A stretch of 64,000 nt of DNA from Euborellia annulipes (taxonomy: Eukaryota > Arthropoda > Insecta > Dermaptera > Anisolabididae): assembly GCA_023213315.1 (NCBI GenBank), contig JAKCPI010005069.1:124001-188000 (forward strand). Direction: 5' to 3'. Position 1 is the first letter of the stretch. Each line of letters starts with the position of its first letter. The notes beneath the pieces are model-generated. The model did no database searches. It was given only the letters and a program-made list of their open reading frames with translations, and was not told the origin of the DNA. The position numbers and the translations under genes are program-made. Of the stretch, positions 1 through 11,040 are shown in pieces.

Positions 1-57
1 GCCGAAATTAATTAAAATTGGGGACGTAAAGCCAAGAGGTGTGTGCGTTTTCCGCTT

Positions 58-215
58 CCAATTGCCTCAGGACCTTAGAGGTAGAGTCGTCCCTGAGCTA
101 ACAATTGGAGGTTCACTTCCCATCCCAAGAGAAAAACATTTCAATTGAATTGCCTCCATTCAATTCAAATTAACCGGGATAGGGTTATAAATAGCTGTAA
201 ATGCCGAAAAAGAGC
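58..215 (+). repeat. tRNA-derived SINE copy
   Basis: A tRNA-like head is visible: an A-box-like GAGGTAGAGTCG at about 77-88 and a B-box-like GGAGGTTCACTTCCC at about 106-120. A tail follows ending in ATGCCGAAAAAGAGC (about 201-215). The same order (A box, B box, ATGCCGAAAAAG tail) occurs at 31812-31975 and, reversed, at 60249-60395, so this is a dispersed SINE family and not a tRNA gene. Ends are approximate. Confidence 0.6.
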
Positions 216-239
216 TAAAGTAAAAATTTATTAAAATTA

Positions 240-385
240 TGGAGACTTATTATGATCTATGGGCCAAGCCACTATAAGTATATTCTGATCCAAGTCCCGA
301 ACCTGTGTGTAGTAGATCAGATCATTGCCATCAAAATGCGTGAGCTGTATGTGCCCCGCACATAAAAAAAAAAAAAAAAAATAAT
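240..385 (+). other. A-tailed unclassified segment
   Basis: This unclassified stretch ends in ATGTGCCCCGCACAT followed by a run of about 17 A. It directly follows the SINE at 58-215. It may be the 3' end of a non-LTR retroelement or part of a longer SINE. No coding sequence is visible. Confidence 0.25.
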
Positions 386-660
386 TATCTCAAAACTTTG
401 AAAAAGGCACTTAGGTCATAATTTACTTCAGGTCTTCAAGTAATTATTTGTTTATCCTTCTAAGTCTGCATAGTCTAAGATAAGATACGAAATACCGAAA
501 AGACAAAAAAAAAAAAAAAAAACAATGACCAAAACTTGAATGTTTTGTTTAAAAGATATTTTTTTAGATTTTGACTTTTGTTGTGAAACCTAATAAATAA
601 ATAAATATCAAAATAAAATATTCTGGCTCCTATGCATCAGACAATATTTTCTAGGAGCCT

Positions 661-712
661 TTATTGAACCGTGAAGATAGTCTTTACCGAAACTGAAACG
701 TTGGTTCAATAA
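661..712 (+). ncRNA. hammerhead-like ribozyme motif (core C3 to G)
   Basis: Stem I is a perfect 10-bp pairing: 661-670 (TTATTGAACC) with 703-712 (GGTTCAATAA). Between them lie GTGAAGA (core CTGANGA with the first C changed to G), a stem II with an AGTC-type arm, GAAAC, and GTT at the cleavage position. Stem III is essentially absent, as in small hammerhead variants of Penelope-like elements. The C3 change would be expected to abolish cleavage, so this is probably a decayed copy. Confidence 0.55.
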
Positions 713-830
713 AGATATAATTTTAGCTGCCAGTTTCCCGGCCTCTGCAAAGCTTCCTTGATACAGGACTATATTAATTCAAAAGTCACAAAAATTTAGG
801 TTTTCCTTTCGTTTTCACTTTCTTCAATAA

Positions 831-1503
831 AAAAATCTGGTATGACTGGTCGCACACCACACAACTTAAATATTTTACTTTCTCTTACCTATGAATATAT
901 ATAGGAAAAAGTATTGGATTCATGTCAAAGATTCGATGTCGAGATTTTGATGGATATATACGTTTTGAGGTCCTCTGAATCCAAAAAAGCTGCTTTCGCA
1001 ACATGGTCTGTCTGTGAACAAAATATCTCAAGAATGAAAAGAGTTAGGAAGTTGAAATTTTATATTTAAGTTAGATACCCCCCTGGGACGTGACACGAAG
1101 CTTTTGAACAAAATCGACCAAAAAGTACTAGTACTTTACTGATGTTCTTTTTCATTTTTTTCGATTTTCTAAAAATTCGCTCCAACGATTTTGTTTAAAA
1201 TTCATAAATCATTTATTTTTTAGATGCTCTTTAAAATGCATATTCTCATTTTGCCCTTGAAATCTTCTGAAGCACAATTTACTCTTGTACTTCATAGGAC
1301 AGAGGAGAAATGGTTGCCATGGTAACAAAATATAAATATTTACCCATGTTTATAAATTTTACCTCTTGAATTTTAATATATCGGCGGAAACTAAATATGT
1401 CTGGGCACAAAAAAATCTGGTGTGACAAGCACAGAACACAACTTTCGATTACCGAAGATAAGAGAAAGTTGTGTGCTGTGCGAGCAGTCACACCAGATTT
1501 TTA
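831..1503 (+). repeat. R1 repeat, longest copy, inverted hairpin ends
   Basis: The left end (AAAAATCTGGTATGACTGG) and right end (CAGTCACACCAGATTTTT) are inverted repeats extending inward about 37 bases. The right end is itself an imperfect hairpin: 1409-1440 pairs with 1464-1502. Internally it has an ACTTTCTCTTACCTAT motif with a following GGAAAAAGTATTGG, a TTCGATGTCGAGATTTTG block and an AGTACTAGTACTTTACTGATG-like block, all shared with the other R1 copies. No coding capacity is visible; this looks like a non-autonomous DNA element of unknown superfamily. Confidence 0.6.
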
Positions 1504-2448
1504 AAATTAAATTACCAATTTGTTTGTCACTATCATTTAAATGTCTTGTTCATCGAATTGACGTCATCTCTCTCATTTATAAAAGGCCCGAGTTTGTGTT
1601 CCAAGTTAAGGCATCGCTTCCCGTCCTGTCACTCAATTCCTTCACGTACAAAATATCAAATAATAAATTGCTGAATGAATTTCTATTAGGACATTATTTA
1701 ATAACATCCAGTGGCTGAGAGCCAAGAGATATTTTTATTTGATCTTTTTTATTTTTTAATAGGCGCTAACAAAATGACTTCTTTCAGTTCATTTGGAGTA
1801 ACAAATTAATTTCTGAAAATTGGATTATTTTCTTTTAGAAACTTAGAAACTTTCTTGTAAATATTATAGATCAGAATTTTAATACTATTAATATTGCTTA
1901 TAAAACAAAATACTGTATATCTGTTCGAGTATGATATTGAAAAGAGTCTAATTGTTCAATTCCAATACCGTCACGATCAGATAGAAAAAAGAATGAGGAT
2001 AAATATAACGTTACGTTATGTATTATTATTATATACGTGCCATTTAAAATAATGCTTTCTCACAAGCTGAGCTCCATCTTCTTGAGGAATCAAATAACAG
2101 TTCTTTTGAAGCATCAAATAGGAAAAAGGAAAAACGAAATTCTATAAAAATATATGCTTACTACTTTCAAGTAGTAATTCAAACGAGAAAATTTGGGAAA
2201 AAGGGTTTTTGTAGGAACTTAAGTCAAAGAAAGTAAAAAAAAATAGAAATTATAATTCGCTCTTTCTTGCAAAATTATTTTTAGTGCATTTGTTATAAAA
2301 CGAATCGCGCTCTCGCAGCCCAAAAAGCATCGATCACAAGCCTTTTGCATTGTTTCGTTGCTCTATTTTATAGGTGGTGCAGCGTTTGATTGTTAAATCG
2401 CCTATTCCCCTCCTTCAAAACACGTCTCAGGTTGCTTTGACGATATCA
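1504..2448. other. no feature seen
   Basis: AT-rich DNA. Open frames overlapping the R1 end (1422-1718) run across its hairpin and have no exon-like composition. I see no gene, RNA or delimited repeat. Confidence 0.4.
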
Positions 2449-2456
2449 GTCTAGTT

Positions 2457-2706
2457 CAATGGTTCCCAATCGGTGGTCAGCGGACACCTGCGGTCCGCGA
2501 AATGTCACTGAGAAATTCAATTATTTTGTATTTTACTCTGATTTTCAGTAGCCATTATCCTAATCTACTGTAGTTCCCGCTTTAGCAATGTATGTTTGTC
2601 TTCCCATATACTGCGTTGACTGTAAAAGCTGATATTTTATAATTTTAAGAATTTAAGGGTCCTTGTCGGTGTAGCAACCGCTTTTGAAAAATGTTAGGAA
2701 TCACTG
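2457..2706. mobile_element. hAT-like non-autonomous element, 250 bp
   Basis: The ends are CAATGGTTCCCAA and TTAGGAATCACTG, imperfect inverted repeats of the CAGTGGTTCCCAA type usual in hAT elements. Flanking 8-mers are GTCTAGTT (2449-2456) and GTCTAATT (2707-2714), matching 7 of 8, the size expected for hAT insertion. No open frame for a transposase. Confidence 0.75.
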
Positions 2707-2760
2707 GTCTAATTTATTTAATTTAGAGAAGGAGAATAAAAAAAAATTAAAATTTTCAAA

Positions 2761-2790
2761 GACATTTCGGTGCAAGTCGCCTCCTTTATC
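2761..2790 (-). ncRNA. degenerate hammerhead-like relic
   Basis: On the minus strand a GGCGACTTGCACC stem-II-like block is followed by GAAATGTC. It resembles the copy at 6607-6650 (GTGCGACTTGCACCC then GAAACGTC), but the CTGANGA core is lost. Probably a dead relic. Confidence 0.3.
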
Positions 2791-4340
2791 AAAAATGTCA
2801 TAAATTCCTCATAGGTCTTGAGTTTTCAGATGTAGATGGAATATTTACATAAAATTTTGTTTTTGATTTGCTGTTTATAGAAAAATTCGGAAGCAAAATA
2901 ATATAAATACTAGAGAGCTATTTTGACTGTACTCTTTTTTCTTCTCTTCTGTCTCATTTATATATCTCGATTATTTCATTTAATTTAAATGAATTTTATC
3001 ACTCTACTTCTGACTCTTCTACAATGAAACGAGTCAAGGGTCAGGGGTCGGTTTTTTTTATTTAAAATATCAGGACAAAGAGAACAGATCTATGTCTGCC
3101 TTTTGTTTATAAATAAAAGAATAATAATGAATTTAATCTGGATTATATTTAATCCTCAATCTAAAAATATTTTGCTTTAAAATCAATATTGCCGAGTTGA
3201 GCCAAAGAGGTCACTCTGACCAACATACAATTTCCAAAATTTATAACTAACGAGAGCGTCTCCATGTTGCGAGTGCAGGTTATTTTCGAGATTCAGCCCA
3301 TTCATTTTGCCAATAAGCAATTTATTAAAATTTTATTTTTGATACCATTGCCGAGAATTTGTCCCCGCATTTCCTCTCCCACCACAACCGGCGTTTAACC
3401 TCAAAGTTTTTACTATCACTATTTAAAAGCAATGTAACCATAGAGTTCTGTTGAAAGATATTTTCCTTTATAAGAGTTTATTATTAAAGTCCAGCGAATG
3501 TTTATGCAATATCCTTCCTTTATATCATGAATCATGATTTTTTCTTTTTTGCAACTCTGATTCATACCGCGAAGAAAAATGTTTCGCATCATAAGATTTT
3601 AATAACACATTTGTATATTTGTATACTGAATATTGATTAAAAATAGAGTTGATATTTTGCCACTTTATTTATAGAAAGAGGGAATGGAACTTGATTATGC
3701 TTGAACTTTCTACCTGTACTGAGCACTTGCACACTTCATTGCTGACAAAATGCAAATAGATTTATAAAATCTAGGCAGTGTTTAATTATTTTGTCACGCA
3801 TAGTATAGTTAGAGACATTTAAAATTTAAAAAAAATTCTTCAACGTTTTTAGTTGATGAATTTGGGAAATAAAATGAAAGGCAAAAGGTCATTTAAGCCT
3901 GTTTTTGTTTTTTACCTATGAAATAAATTTTTTATTACTAGTGAAATCACAATGCATTCACATTTGTTTATCACCTACTTATTATGTGCTACTGGGAAAT
4001 TTTTATTTTTTCTAGAATCACTGACGTGTGCAAGGTTATTTGAACAGTAAAATTATTATTATGTAGCTACTACTACTACTACCACCACTAATAATAATAA
4101 TAATAAATTTTATAACTATCTAGGGCCAAAGGGCGGGTTCTGGCATCTTTAAAGGAGAGAAGGGGCTGGCTACTCTTGTTTTTCATTAACTTTGATTTTT
4201 CATCATTATTCCTTTTTAAACATTAAATATTGTAGGCCTACTAATAATAAAATATTTTTTTCTTGTTTCAGGTAAGTGGACAGTTTTACTGTATCCCTGG
4301 GTGGATGTTCACGAATTCTTCGTAAGTTGTTTCTTCATTT
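2791..4340. other. no feature seen apart from simple repeats
   Basis: AT-rich DNA with a short (CTA/ATA)n tract near 4068-4105. No exon-like frame, RNA gene or delimited element was recognised. Confidence 0.4.
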
Positions 4341-4349
4341 TTTTTTTTT

Positions 4350-4985
4350 ACTTTCTCGTATAGAATATATAGAGAAAGTATTGTAATCGTAAAAAAATTC
4401 GACTTCGAGATTTTGATGTTTCTCCACGTTTTAGACCTCCCTGAGTCCAAAAATACCATTTTGGGCATTATGTCTGTGTGTGTGTCCGTGTGTGTGTAAA
4501 CACGATTGCTTAAAAACCAAAGCAGCTAGATGGATGAAATTTGGTATAAGCTCCTTACACTATTTCACAAATTCATTTGTTTATATTTACGTGTTTTTTA
4601 ATGACATCTGTATGATTTTGTTTTGATTTTTCTTTCCAAAATTTACGAAAAATGTCGTTTTCTTCTGTGATTATTTCAAAAACTATTCAGTTTTCGGAAA
4701 AATATCAAAGAATAAAAACTTTTAAAATTGAGTATTTTATCATAATATAACAAAGAAATTGAAAATTTCGAAATTTCTGAAAAAACTTATTAGGTAAGGT
4801 ACTACTTCCAAGTGACGTATTTACTCCAAAAGTTGTAGAAATCTACAATTTTAGTGTAAGGAGCATATACCAAATTTCATCTACGATCTAGCTGCTTTGG
4901 TTTTTAAGCAATCGTGTTCACACACACACATACAGCCAGACGTAATTCCAAAAGAATATACGAGAAAGTCTCGGGGAAGTCATTC
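4350..4985. repeat. foldback element related to R1
   Basis: Two arms of about 60 bases are near-perfect reverse complements: 4501-4560 (starting CACGATTGCTTAAAAACC) and 4857-4917 (ending TTTTTAAGCAATCGTG). Outer inverted motifs are ACTTTCTCGTATAG near 4350 and ATACGAGAAAGTC near 4958. The left arm has GAGAAAGTATTG and TTCGACTTCGAGATTTTGATG, cousins of R1 internal blocks. No coding sequence. Confidence 0.6.
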
Positions 4986-5310
4986 CCCATATTTTTTCTT
5001 CTTTCCGCTCTAAAATAATCTATTTTCAAACCTTGACTTTGAAGCAACTATTTCTGGACTTGGCCCAAAACGGAAACGTCTATTCATTTGATTATAAACA
5101 AAATAAATGAAGGGAAAAATTATTCCTATAGGATTAAATTTTCTCGATGACTGGGAGTTCTTTAAATTCTCAATATTGTTTGGGCAGCCAGTGGAGAAAT
5201 TGCATTCAATCCATTCTCTATATTTCTCACTCAGGACAGCAAAATCGTTAACTATACCAATCGGTAGATGTCATTCGATGTTATTTAATAGTTATTGGGG
5301 CTCGATTTAA

Positions 5311-6110
5311 GATTATATCGACAATTTTTTTTCTATGATATGGAATTTTTTCAGGTTTTTTTCTTTCTCGATTCTTTTTATTAGCTTAAAATAGAGGTGG
5401 CAAAGCCAATTTAATCCAGAATTCTATCAAAATAGAAGATAGAAATATGAAGGTGACATTAACCTATAAGAATGGTATTACACCTTACCTTTTCGTATTT
5501 TCTTTCTCGATTATATTTTTAATCTTAAAAATCTTGTACAGTGTAATTATAGTTGAAATTAATAAAATATTTTGCATGTGCAGCCTTTTTTTGTCAACAG
5601 AGAAAGTTCCCTAGTGTCGGCCTTCGTCTCGGTTCGAACGGTCCAGAACCATTCAGTTCGAAGCGATAGGATATAAGGCTGCTCATTTTTATTATTTTTT
5701 AAGTAATATCCAATCGCTTCTAAATGAACGGTTTTGGACCGAAACTAACCGAGCCGAAGCCGAGAAAGTTCCCTAGTTGTTTTAAATTTTTTTTTCTAAA
5801 CAGGCTGAACCTTAACCGGCAAAGTCGGGACCTCTGCAAGTTGTTTTAAATTATATTCGAATCCACAACCGAGTAGTTTAAGTTGCTTTAATATTTGTTT
5901 TAAATATAGACCTAGTTGTTGAATAAATAAAATAACTTACGTTTTCATAGGTTAGTGTCACCTTCAAATTTCTTCTATATTTTCTTAATTTTTATAGAAA
6001 TCTGGATCAAATTGACTTTGCCCCTCTATTTTAGGCTAATAAAAAGAATGGTGAGAGAAAAAAACCCGAAAAAGTTCCCTATCATAGAAAAAAAATTGTC
6101 GGCATAATCT
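5311..6110. repeat. FB2 foldback element, copy A
   Basis: The two halves are inverted copies of about 350-400 bases. The left begins with GACAATTTTTTTTCTATGATA and the right ends with its reverse complement near 6084-6104. Shared internal blocks include ATTCTTTTTATTAGC(T/C)TAAAAT, AACCTAT(A/G)A and TTCGAAGCGAT(A/T)GGATAT-like sequence near the centre (about 5690). A second copy lies at 63150-63695. No coding capacity. Confidence 0.65.
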
Positions 6111-6606
6111 GCAATTCAGCCGTCACTGGTCTAAGGCTGGTCCAGGCTATTCACCAGACACCAGACCCCCCCCCCCCAGGGGGTCCTCCTCTGTACTTCA
6201 GGCACAATTTCGATTGAAAAGAATGAAATTCATTTTGTTAAAATTTATGAGAAAAATCCTCAGTTTTTAAAATGACTATATATATTTTTTTTCTATTAAA
6301 TCATTTCCTTTAAAAAAAGGAGAAAAAAAAAACAATAAGAAATTGCATAAAGTAAAGAAAAAATTGCATTCTCCTCTTTTCTCAGGATTTATTTGTGAGT
6401 AATTAAGGAGTTAAAGGAAATGGCTGTCTCTTTGTCTTTCTCGTTTCGTCTTGGTTTATTTGCAAAGTTTCTCCGTTCGAAATGAATTCAAACTTTTAAA
6501 CTTTTTATGCTTACCAAATGATAGAAATATTTTATATTTATTTCAAACAGGAACGGGAGCCTTCCCGGGAACAGCAGCCAGGTTAAATAAAAAATTTCAT
6601 ATTTCT

Positions 6607-6650
6607 TAGCCGACGTTTCGGGTGCAAGTCGCACCCATCCTCAGGGCAAG
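6607..6650 (-). ncRNA. hammerhead-like ribozyme motif, core complete
   Basis: Read on the minus strand: CTTGCC, then CTGAGGA (fits CTGANGA), stem II TGGGTGC/GCACCCG closed by GACTT, GAAAC, GTC, then GGCTAAG. CTTGCC pairs with GGCTAAG around a one-base bulge as stem I. Stem III is reduced to A-U and C-G with no loop. All core bases I can check are present, making it one of the best candidates here for activity, most likely as a dimer. Confidence 0.65.
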
Positions 6651-6789
6651 CAAAATTGTCAAAATTTAGTACAGGTTAATCGGTACTTAAAGATTAATTT
6701 CATGTTTATACATGTATTCGTGCGTTCGTTGGTATGTAAAATAACAAAAACTTATCACAAAATGTTTTTTCTGGAACGACATTCAAATA

Positions 6790-7200
6790 GCAAATGATGA
6801 ATTTTTTAATTAAAAATTTTGAAGCACACTTTACTCTTGTACCGGTACTTCATAGTAAAGATAGGAGAAATTATTTATTTGCTATTTTAACAAAATATAG
6901 TTACTGGTCACATTTACAATTTGTGAACCAGTGTATACGGATCTCGGAGAATAAGAAGTCAGATTTATGCCCCGATTCAAAATTTTTTTTTTCTCGGGTT
7001 CCTATATCTGAAACACACTTACTTTGCCATTGCCCAAATGGTTTTTCCGACGGCCATTTAATTAATTAAAAAAAAAAAATAAAAATAAATAAATAAATAT
7101 TTACTCTTCTATGTTTATATATTTTATATCTTTATTTCAAATGCACCGAAAACTAAAAATATTCGACACAAAAAATCTGGTGTAAAGCGTAAAAACTTTT
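6790..7200 (+). repeat. R1 3'-part fragment
   Basis: Contains the R1 blocks GAAGCACACTTTACTCTTGTAC, GATAGGAGAAAT and, near 7170, CACAAAAAATCTGGTGT. The 5' part and the terminal hairpin are missing. The open frame at 6794-7069 runs through this repeat and is not a gene. Confidence 0.45.
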
Positions 7201-7260
7201 CTTTAGAACGTGACTTGAAATTTGTGCTAAGATTTAAGACGAACTTTGCCAAGAACCCCC

Positions 7261-8370
7261 GGCGCTTGCCATCCTACGTATTTCACAGTCATAAACAAGA
7301 TTTTATTAAAAAATCCTTTTATAAATCAGTTTAATTTAATCCAGAATTGGAAAATTGGAAACAGACAAAAAACAAAAAAAAGTGTTTTAAATTAAAATTC
7401 AATTAATTCTTCGAACTTATTTTTAGTCATAGAGAGGGAAAAAAAAACAAATTGGAATTGAATTTGGAAATCAGTGGCTGCCTCGTCGATTCCATTTCTC
7501 TGTTGGTTAGTTTATAATTAATTTCAAATTCATCAACATTTTCGCTCTTCGCTGGAAATTATTAATTTCCTTTTATCTTTTCTAATTTGACTTTTTTTTA
7601 TTTCCCGACAAAAAAAAAAAAAAAATCAACTTGATTTAGACATTATTATATAATGTTAATGAAAAGTGGATTCGAATTCAAATAATTTTTCTGCCCAGCG
7701 CGGAAAGCGAAGCTCTAATCCCTGGATCAAAAAGCGAGACTTCTTGCAGGAATATGTAGATAGATATTTATAAAATACATAAAACAAAATAATATTTTTT
7801 AAATAGACCTACAAAGATAGTATTTTTTCAATAAATGAAGGGGTGCATACATTTCTTAATAAGCTAGATATGTATATTTATATTGTCCGAAACGATGTCG
7901 GTGAAATTGCGGGACATGATTAACTAAAGTCGCGGGAGGCACCTTCGCTTACACCTCTATCCGTAGTTTAATTAAACGTCTGAGAGCCACGCCTCAAACA
8001 TTATCGCTACAGAGAATAATAAATAACCAGTCTGGGCTAAAGCCTCAATTTAGTATGTCCTCAAGTTGAGGGCGAATTGCTCTCAAAACGTCAAGTTTAA
8101 TTTTACTCGCTTCAATAGGTAATTATTTCTACCGTATACACAACATTATTAAAGACAGCTCGTTTAAAAAGTTCTAAAATGTTTTTTTTTTATGCTTATC
8201 CCATTAATAATAAATTAATTTGTTTATTTTTTCACTTAATCTAATGAATTGAGGCGTTAACCCAGCGTTATTATTTATTATCCCCTGCAGGCACTATATA
8301 TTTTAATTATTTTTAATTCTCTGAGGCGTGGCTCTCAAATATTTAATAATTAAATTCCTTCTTCCAAAAT
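7261..8370. other. no feature seen
   Basis: AT-rich DNA. GAGAGCCACGCCTCA (7981-7995) recurs inverted as TGAGGCGTGGCTCTC (about 8321-8335), suggesting an old inverted-repeat element of some 350 bp, but other ends could not be set. No exon seen. Confidence 0.35.
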
Positions 8371-8574
8371 ACATGAATGAAATGTAAATATTTTATTTTT
8401 TATAACCGAGAACTTTGGCCTCCGGTAATTGAAAGTTGTGTTCCGTGCTTGTCACACCAGATTTTTTGTGTCGAATACAGTATATTTATTTTCTGACATT
8501 AGAATTCAAGAAGTCAAATTGAACTTGGGAAAATATTAATGTTCTGTTATCATGGCAACAATACCTCTTATCTT

Positions 8575-8732
8575 CATGGGCGTAACTAGGGGGTCCCCCC
8601 AGAAGGCTCATGGCCATCTCCAGAAAGCTCCCCGCCTCAGGAAAAATTGAGAAAATATAGGGCCTCCCGGAGGATGCCTGGTCCAATGCACCCCCCCCCC
8701 CCCCGCAGCCAAGATCTCTAGTTACGCTCATG
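8575..8732. mobile_element. hAT-like MITE, 158 bp
   Basis: Ends CATGGGCGTAACTAG and CTAGTTACGCTCATG are inverted repeats. Flanking 8-mers CTTATCTT (8567-8574) and CTTATATT (8733-8740) match 7 of 8. The interior is G/C-homopolymer rich (14 C at 8691-8704). Relatives with the same ends lie at 35747-35888 and 12770-12896. Confidence 0.8.
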
Positions 8733-8922
8733 CTTATATTTTCTATTTCCTACCAGAGTAAAGTGTGCTTCAAACAATTTTGAGAGCAAAATGAGAATAT
8801 ATACAAAAATTCTCAATTGGTGGATAGCAGGTTCTTAAAGCAATATTTCAATAAAAAACATAAATATTTTTCATTTTCAGGATTTTTATTATTTGATGAC
8901 TGTGTGTGCACATATATCACCA

Positions 8923-8951
8923 GTTTCGGTCACTCAAATGACCATCATCAG
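8923..8951 (-). ncRNA. hammerhead-like motif, left arm
   Basis: Minus strand: CTGATGA core, stem II TGGTC/GACC with an ATTTGAGT loop, then GAAAC. The following CTGGTG does not give the usual UH cleavage site directly after a two-pair stem III, so activity is doubtful. Confidence 0.5.
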
Positions 8952-9142
8952 ATCTGCAAAAAACAACATGTTACAACGTGTGAGCTGGCACAAGTCAGAC
9001 GAAAAAAAAAACAACTAACCAACCACACAGACACCAAATATTTATGTTTTTTATTGATCTGTGTGGTTGGTTTTTTTTTTTTTTTTTTTTTTTGTACGAT
9101 TTGTGCCAGCTCACACGTTGTAACATGTTGTTTTTTGCAGAT

Positions 9143-9171
9143 CTGATGATGGTCATTTGTGTGACCGAAAC
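9143..9171 (+). ncRNA. hammerhead-like motif, right arm
   Basis: Mirror copy of the motif at 8923-8951: CTGATGA core, stem II TGGTC/GACC with loop ATTTGTGT, then GAAAC and TGGTGG. The same doubt about the cleavage base applies. Confidence 0.5.
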
Positions 9172-9610
9172 TGGTGGTATTTGTGCACACACAGTCATCA
9201 AATAATAAAAATCCTGAAAATGAAAATTATTTATGTTTTTTATTGAAATATTGCTTTAAGAACCTGCTATCCTTTAAGGAGTAATCTTCCAATTGAGAAT
9301 TGCGTATTATCCTCTTACAACCTCCAATTATTGAGAATATATATTTTAAAAAGCATATAAAAATTGATTTATGGATCTTGTTCAAAAGATTCGTGTCACG
9401 TGCCAGGGGGGTACCTAACTTAAATATAAAATTTCGATCTCTTGGCTCATTTCCTTCTTACTTTCTTTTGATCACAGACATCCCACTTTGCAGGACTTTT
9501 TTGAACTCAGGAGACCTCAAAACAAGTATTTCCAACAAAATCTCGACATCACATTTTTGAAAAGAATCCAATACTTTCTCTCTATTTATATTAGGTAAGA
9601 GAAAGTAAAA

Positions 9611-10820
9611 ATTCTTATATTAAATCAGACATGTTTTCTTTTCATCTGATTTGAGCCAAAATCAATATCCTCCCCTTAATTGATGTTGCAATTTGAGAAA
9701 ATAGGTTACCTAAATCACCTTGGCAAGAGCAAGCATGATTCACAAAATGCCTAGGTACCCCGGCCTCTCCCTGGGATAGGCTCCCCGAGGGGAGAAAACT
9801 CTCCCAGCCATGACTCATCGCCATTACCCGGAAATGTCCTCACCCTCCCAATATATTGTCCAATCTATTTAAATAGACGTCTAAGTATCATCGACTGGTG
9901 GAAGAGGGTCATGCAAATACAAATGTAATTTTTATTTGATCTCTTTTTTATAAACGATGGTCCATAAGGTGATGGACATTGCCATATCTAATACAAAAGC
10001 TCATTTCTCTCTCTCTTCACGGCGAGAGTTGAAGAGACAAACTGAACTTCTTTTTCCTTTAACACTTACTTCATTTGGATATTTAAAGCTAGAGAACTCA
10101 AGTCATTTTAACTTTCGTTTCCTATTAAAGTCCCCTCCGAGACACCATTCTGAGATTTTATTATTTGCTATTTTGCTATTTCTTTTTTGTTTTTGTCTCT
10201 TTGTAAAAATTACTCTAAAAGGTTTTTTGTCACGAAATATTGCGATAACATTTAATATAAAAAAAGTCCATTTCAGCATGAAAAGAACACAAACTCATTT
10301 TCCATTAATCTCTCCGACTTCCTATACTAAAGAACATTTGATTCAATTCATTCTACAAATTGCTATTATCATTATTCACCAGCTTCTATAACCAAAACTT
10401 CTTAGGAACAGGCGCCGGATTCGGGATAAATCAATTTTAATTTTTTAATTTTCTACCTAGCCAATAAATTAAACTGCTTTTGACTGGAAAAGTCCAAAAA
10501 AGTATTATTAAAGTTAGATAAATAAAATAAATGAGTTTTGTCATTAGGACAAGTTTTTAATAACATTTTCTCTGATCCTTCGAATTTATTTTTTCTCTGA
10601 TTCGACCAGAATCCTTTTGATGTGTTTGAATTTTAAAATTATTCTTTGGCACCCCTAAGCGATGATTTATAATCATTTTATATATTTTTCCAATAAAAAT
10701 TACAATTTTTCTCAGGAGTCAAGCCCTTTGACTTAAAGTCATATAGCGCTCACCATTCTCTTCTAAATTTGATAAAAAATTTAATTTAATCGGTGTAAAA
10801 ATTTCTAACTTCCCGACCCA
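9611..10820. other. no supported gene; one long open frame
   Basis: A 144-codon plus-strand frame (9957-10391) is the longest open frame in the first 30 kb. It has no recognisable domain, no exon-like composition and no helpful splice or promoter context, so I do not call it a gene. The rest is AT-rich DNA without a delimited repeat. Confidence 0.35.
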
Positions 10821-10821
10821 G

Positions 10822-11040
10822 TGCCGGATTAAGCAACATTGAGATGGATGCCCTTAGGCAGTCGAAATCTCGGGGCCCTGTCAGCTAATAATAATTTTAC
10901 CAGGGGCGAATATAGAAATTGTATTCCGCCCTCCGAAAACTTTTTTTTTTTAAATTCCGCTATACCGAAAATTTTTTTTCCTAGATTACAATGTTGCGGG
11001 GCCCATAGGCGATCGCCTGGAATGGATAATCCTCGTACTG
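10822..11040. repeat. possible hAT-like element
   Basis: Begins CAGTGCCGGATTAAG and ends GATAATCCTCGTACTG, imperfectly inverted. The CAGNGCCGG-type end is common in hAT elements and is shared with 56813-57212. I find no good 8-bp duplication, so the limits are uncertain. Confidence 0.35.

Larger units (their letters stand above)
8809..9300. mobile_element. long palindrome carrying paired hammerheads (Penelope-like remnant)
   Basis: Arms 8809-9003 and about 9096-9300 are almost perfect reverse complements, apart from about 16 extra bases in the right arm near 9273-9288. An inner pair, CCAACCACACAGA and TCTGTGTGGTTGG, makes the centre a hairpin too. Each arm holds one hammerhead-like motif pointing toward its own outer end. 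Inverted flanking repeats with hammerheads are known from Penelope-like elements; assignment is by motif only, since no reverse transcriptase is present. Open frames inside are artefacts of the palindrome. Confidence 0.6.
8440..9610 (-). repeat. R1 copy split by two later insertions
   Basis: In minus orientation it starts near 9608 with TTTTACTTTCTCTTACCTAAT and ends near 8440 with the ATCTGGTGTGACAAGCACGG-type hairpin half. R1 internal blocks (GTCACGTGCCAGG, AAATATAAAATTTCG, CAAAATCTCGACATC on the plus strand) lie at 9390-9550. It is interrupted by a hAT-like element (8575-8732) and by a long palindrome (8809-9300), both therefore younger than this copy. Confidence 0.6.

Noticed and set aside
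7886..7905. CCGAAACGATGTC resembling a hammerhead 3' half
   Set aside because: No CTGANGA core within 60 bases upstream and no complementary flanks.
8817..9201. Overlapping frames of 68-109 codons on both strands
   Set aside because: They lie in the arms of one near-perfect palindrome and encode each other's mirror; not genes.
9957..10391. 144-codon plus-strand frame
   Set aside because: No domain, unconvincing composition and no promoter or splice context; frames of this size arise by chance in a window this long.
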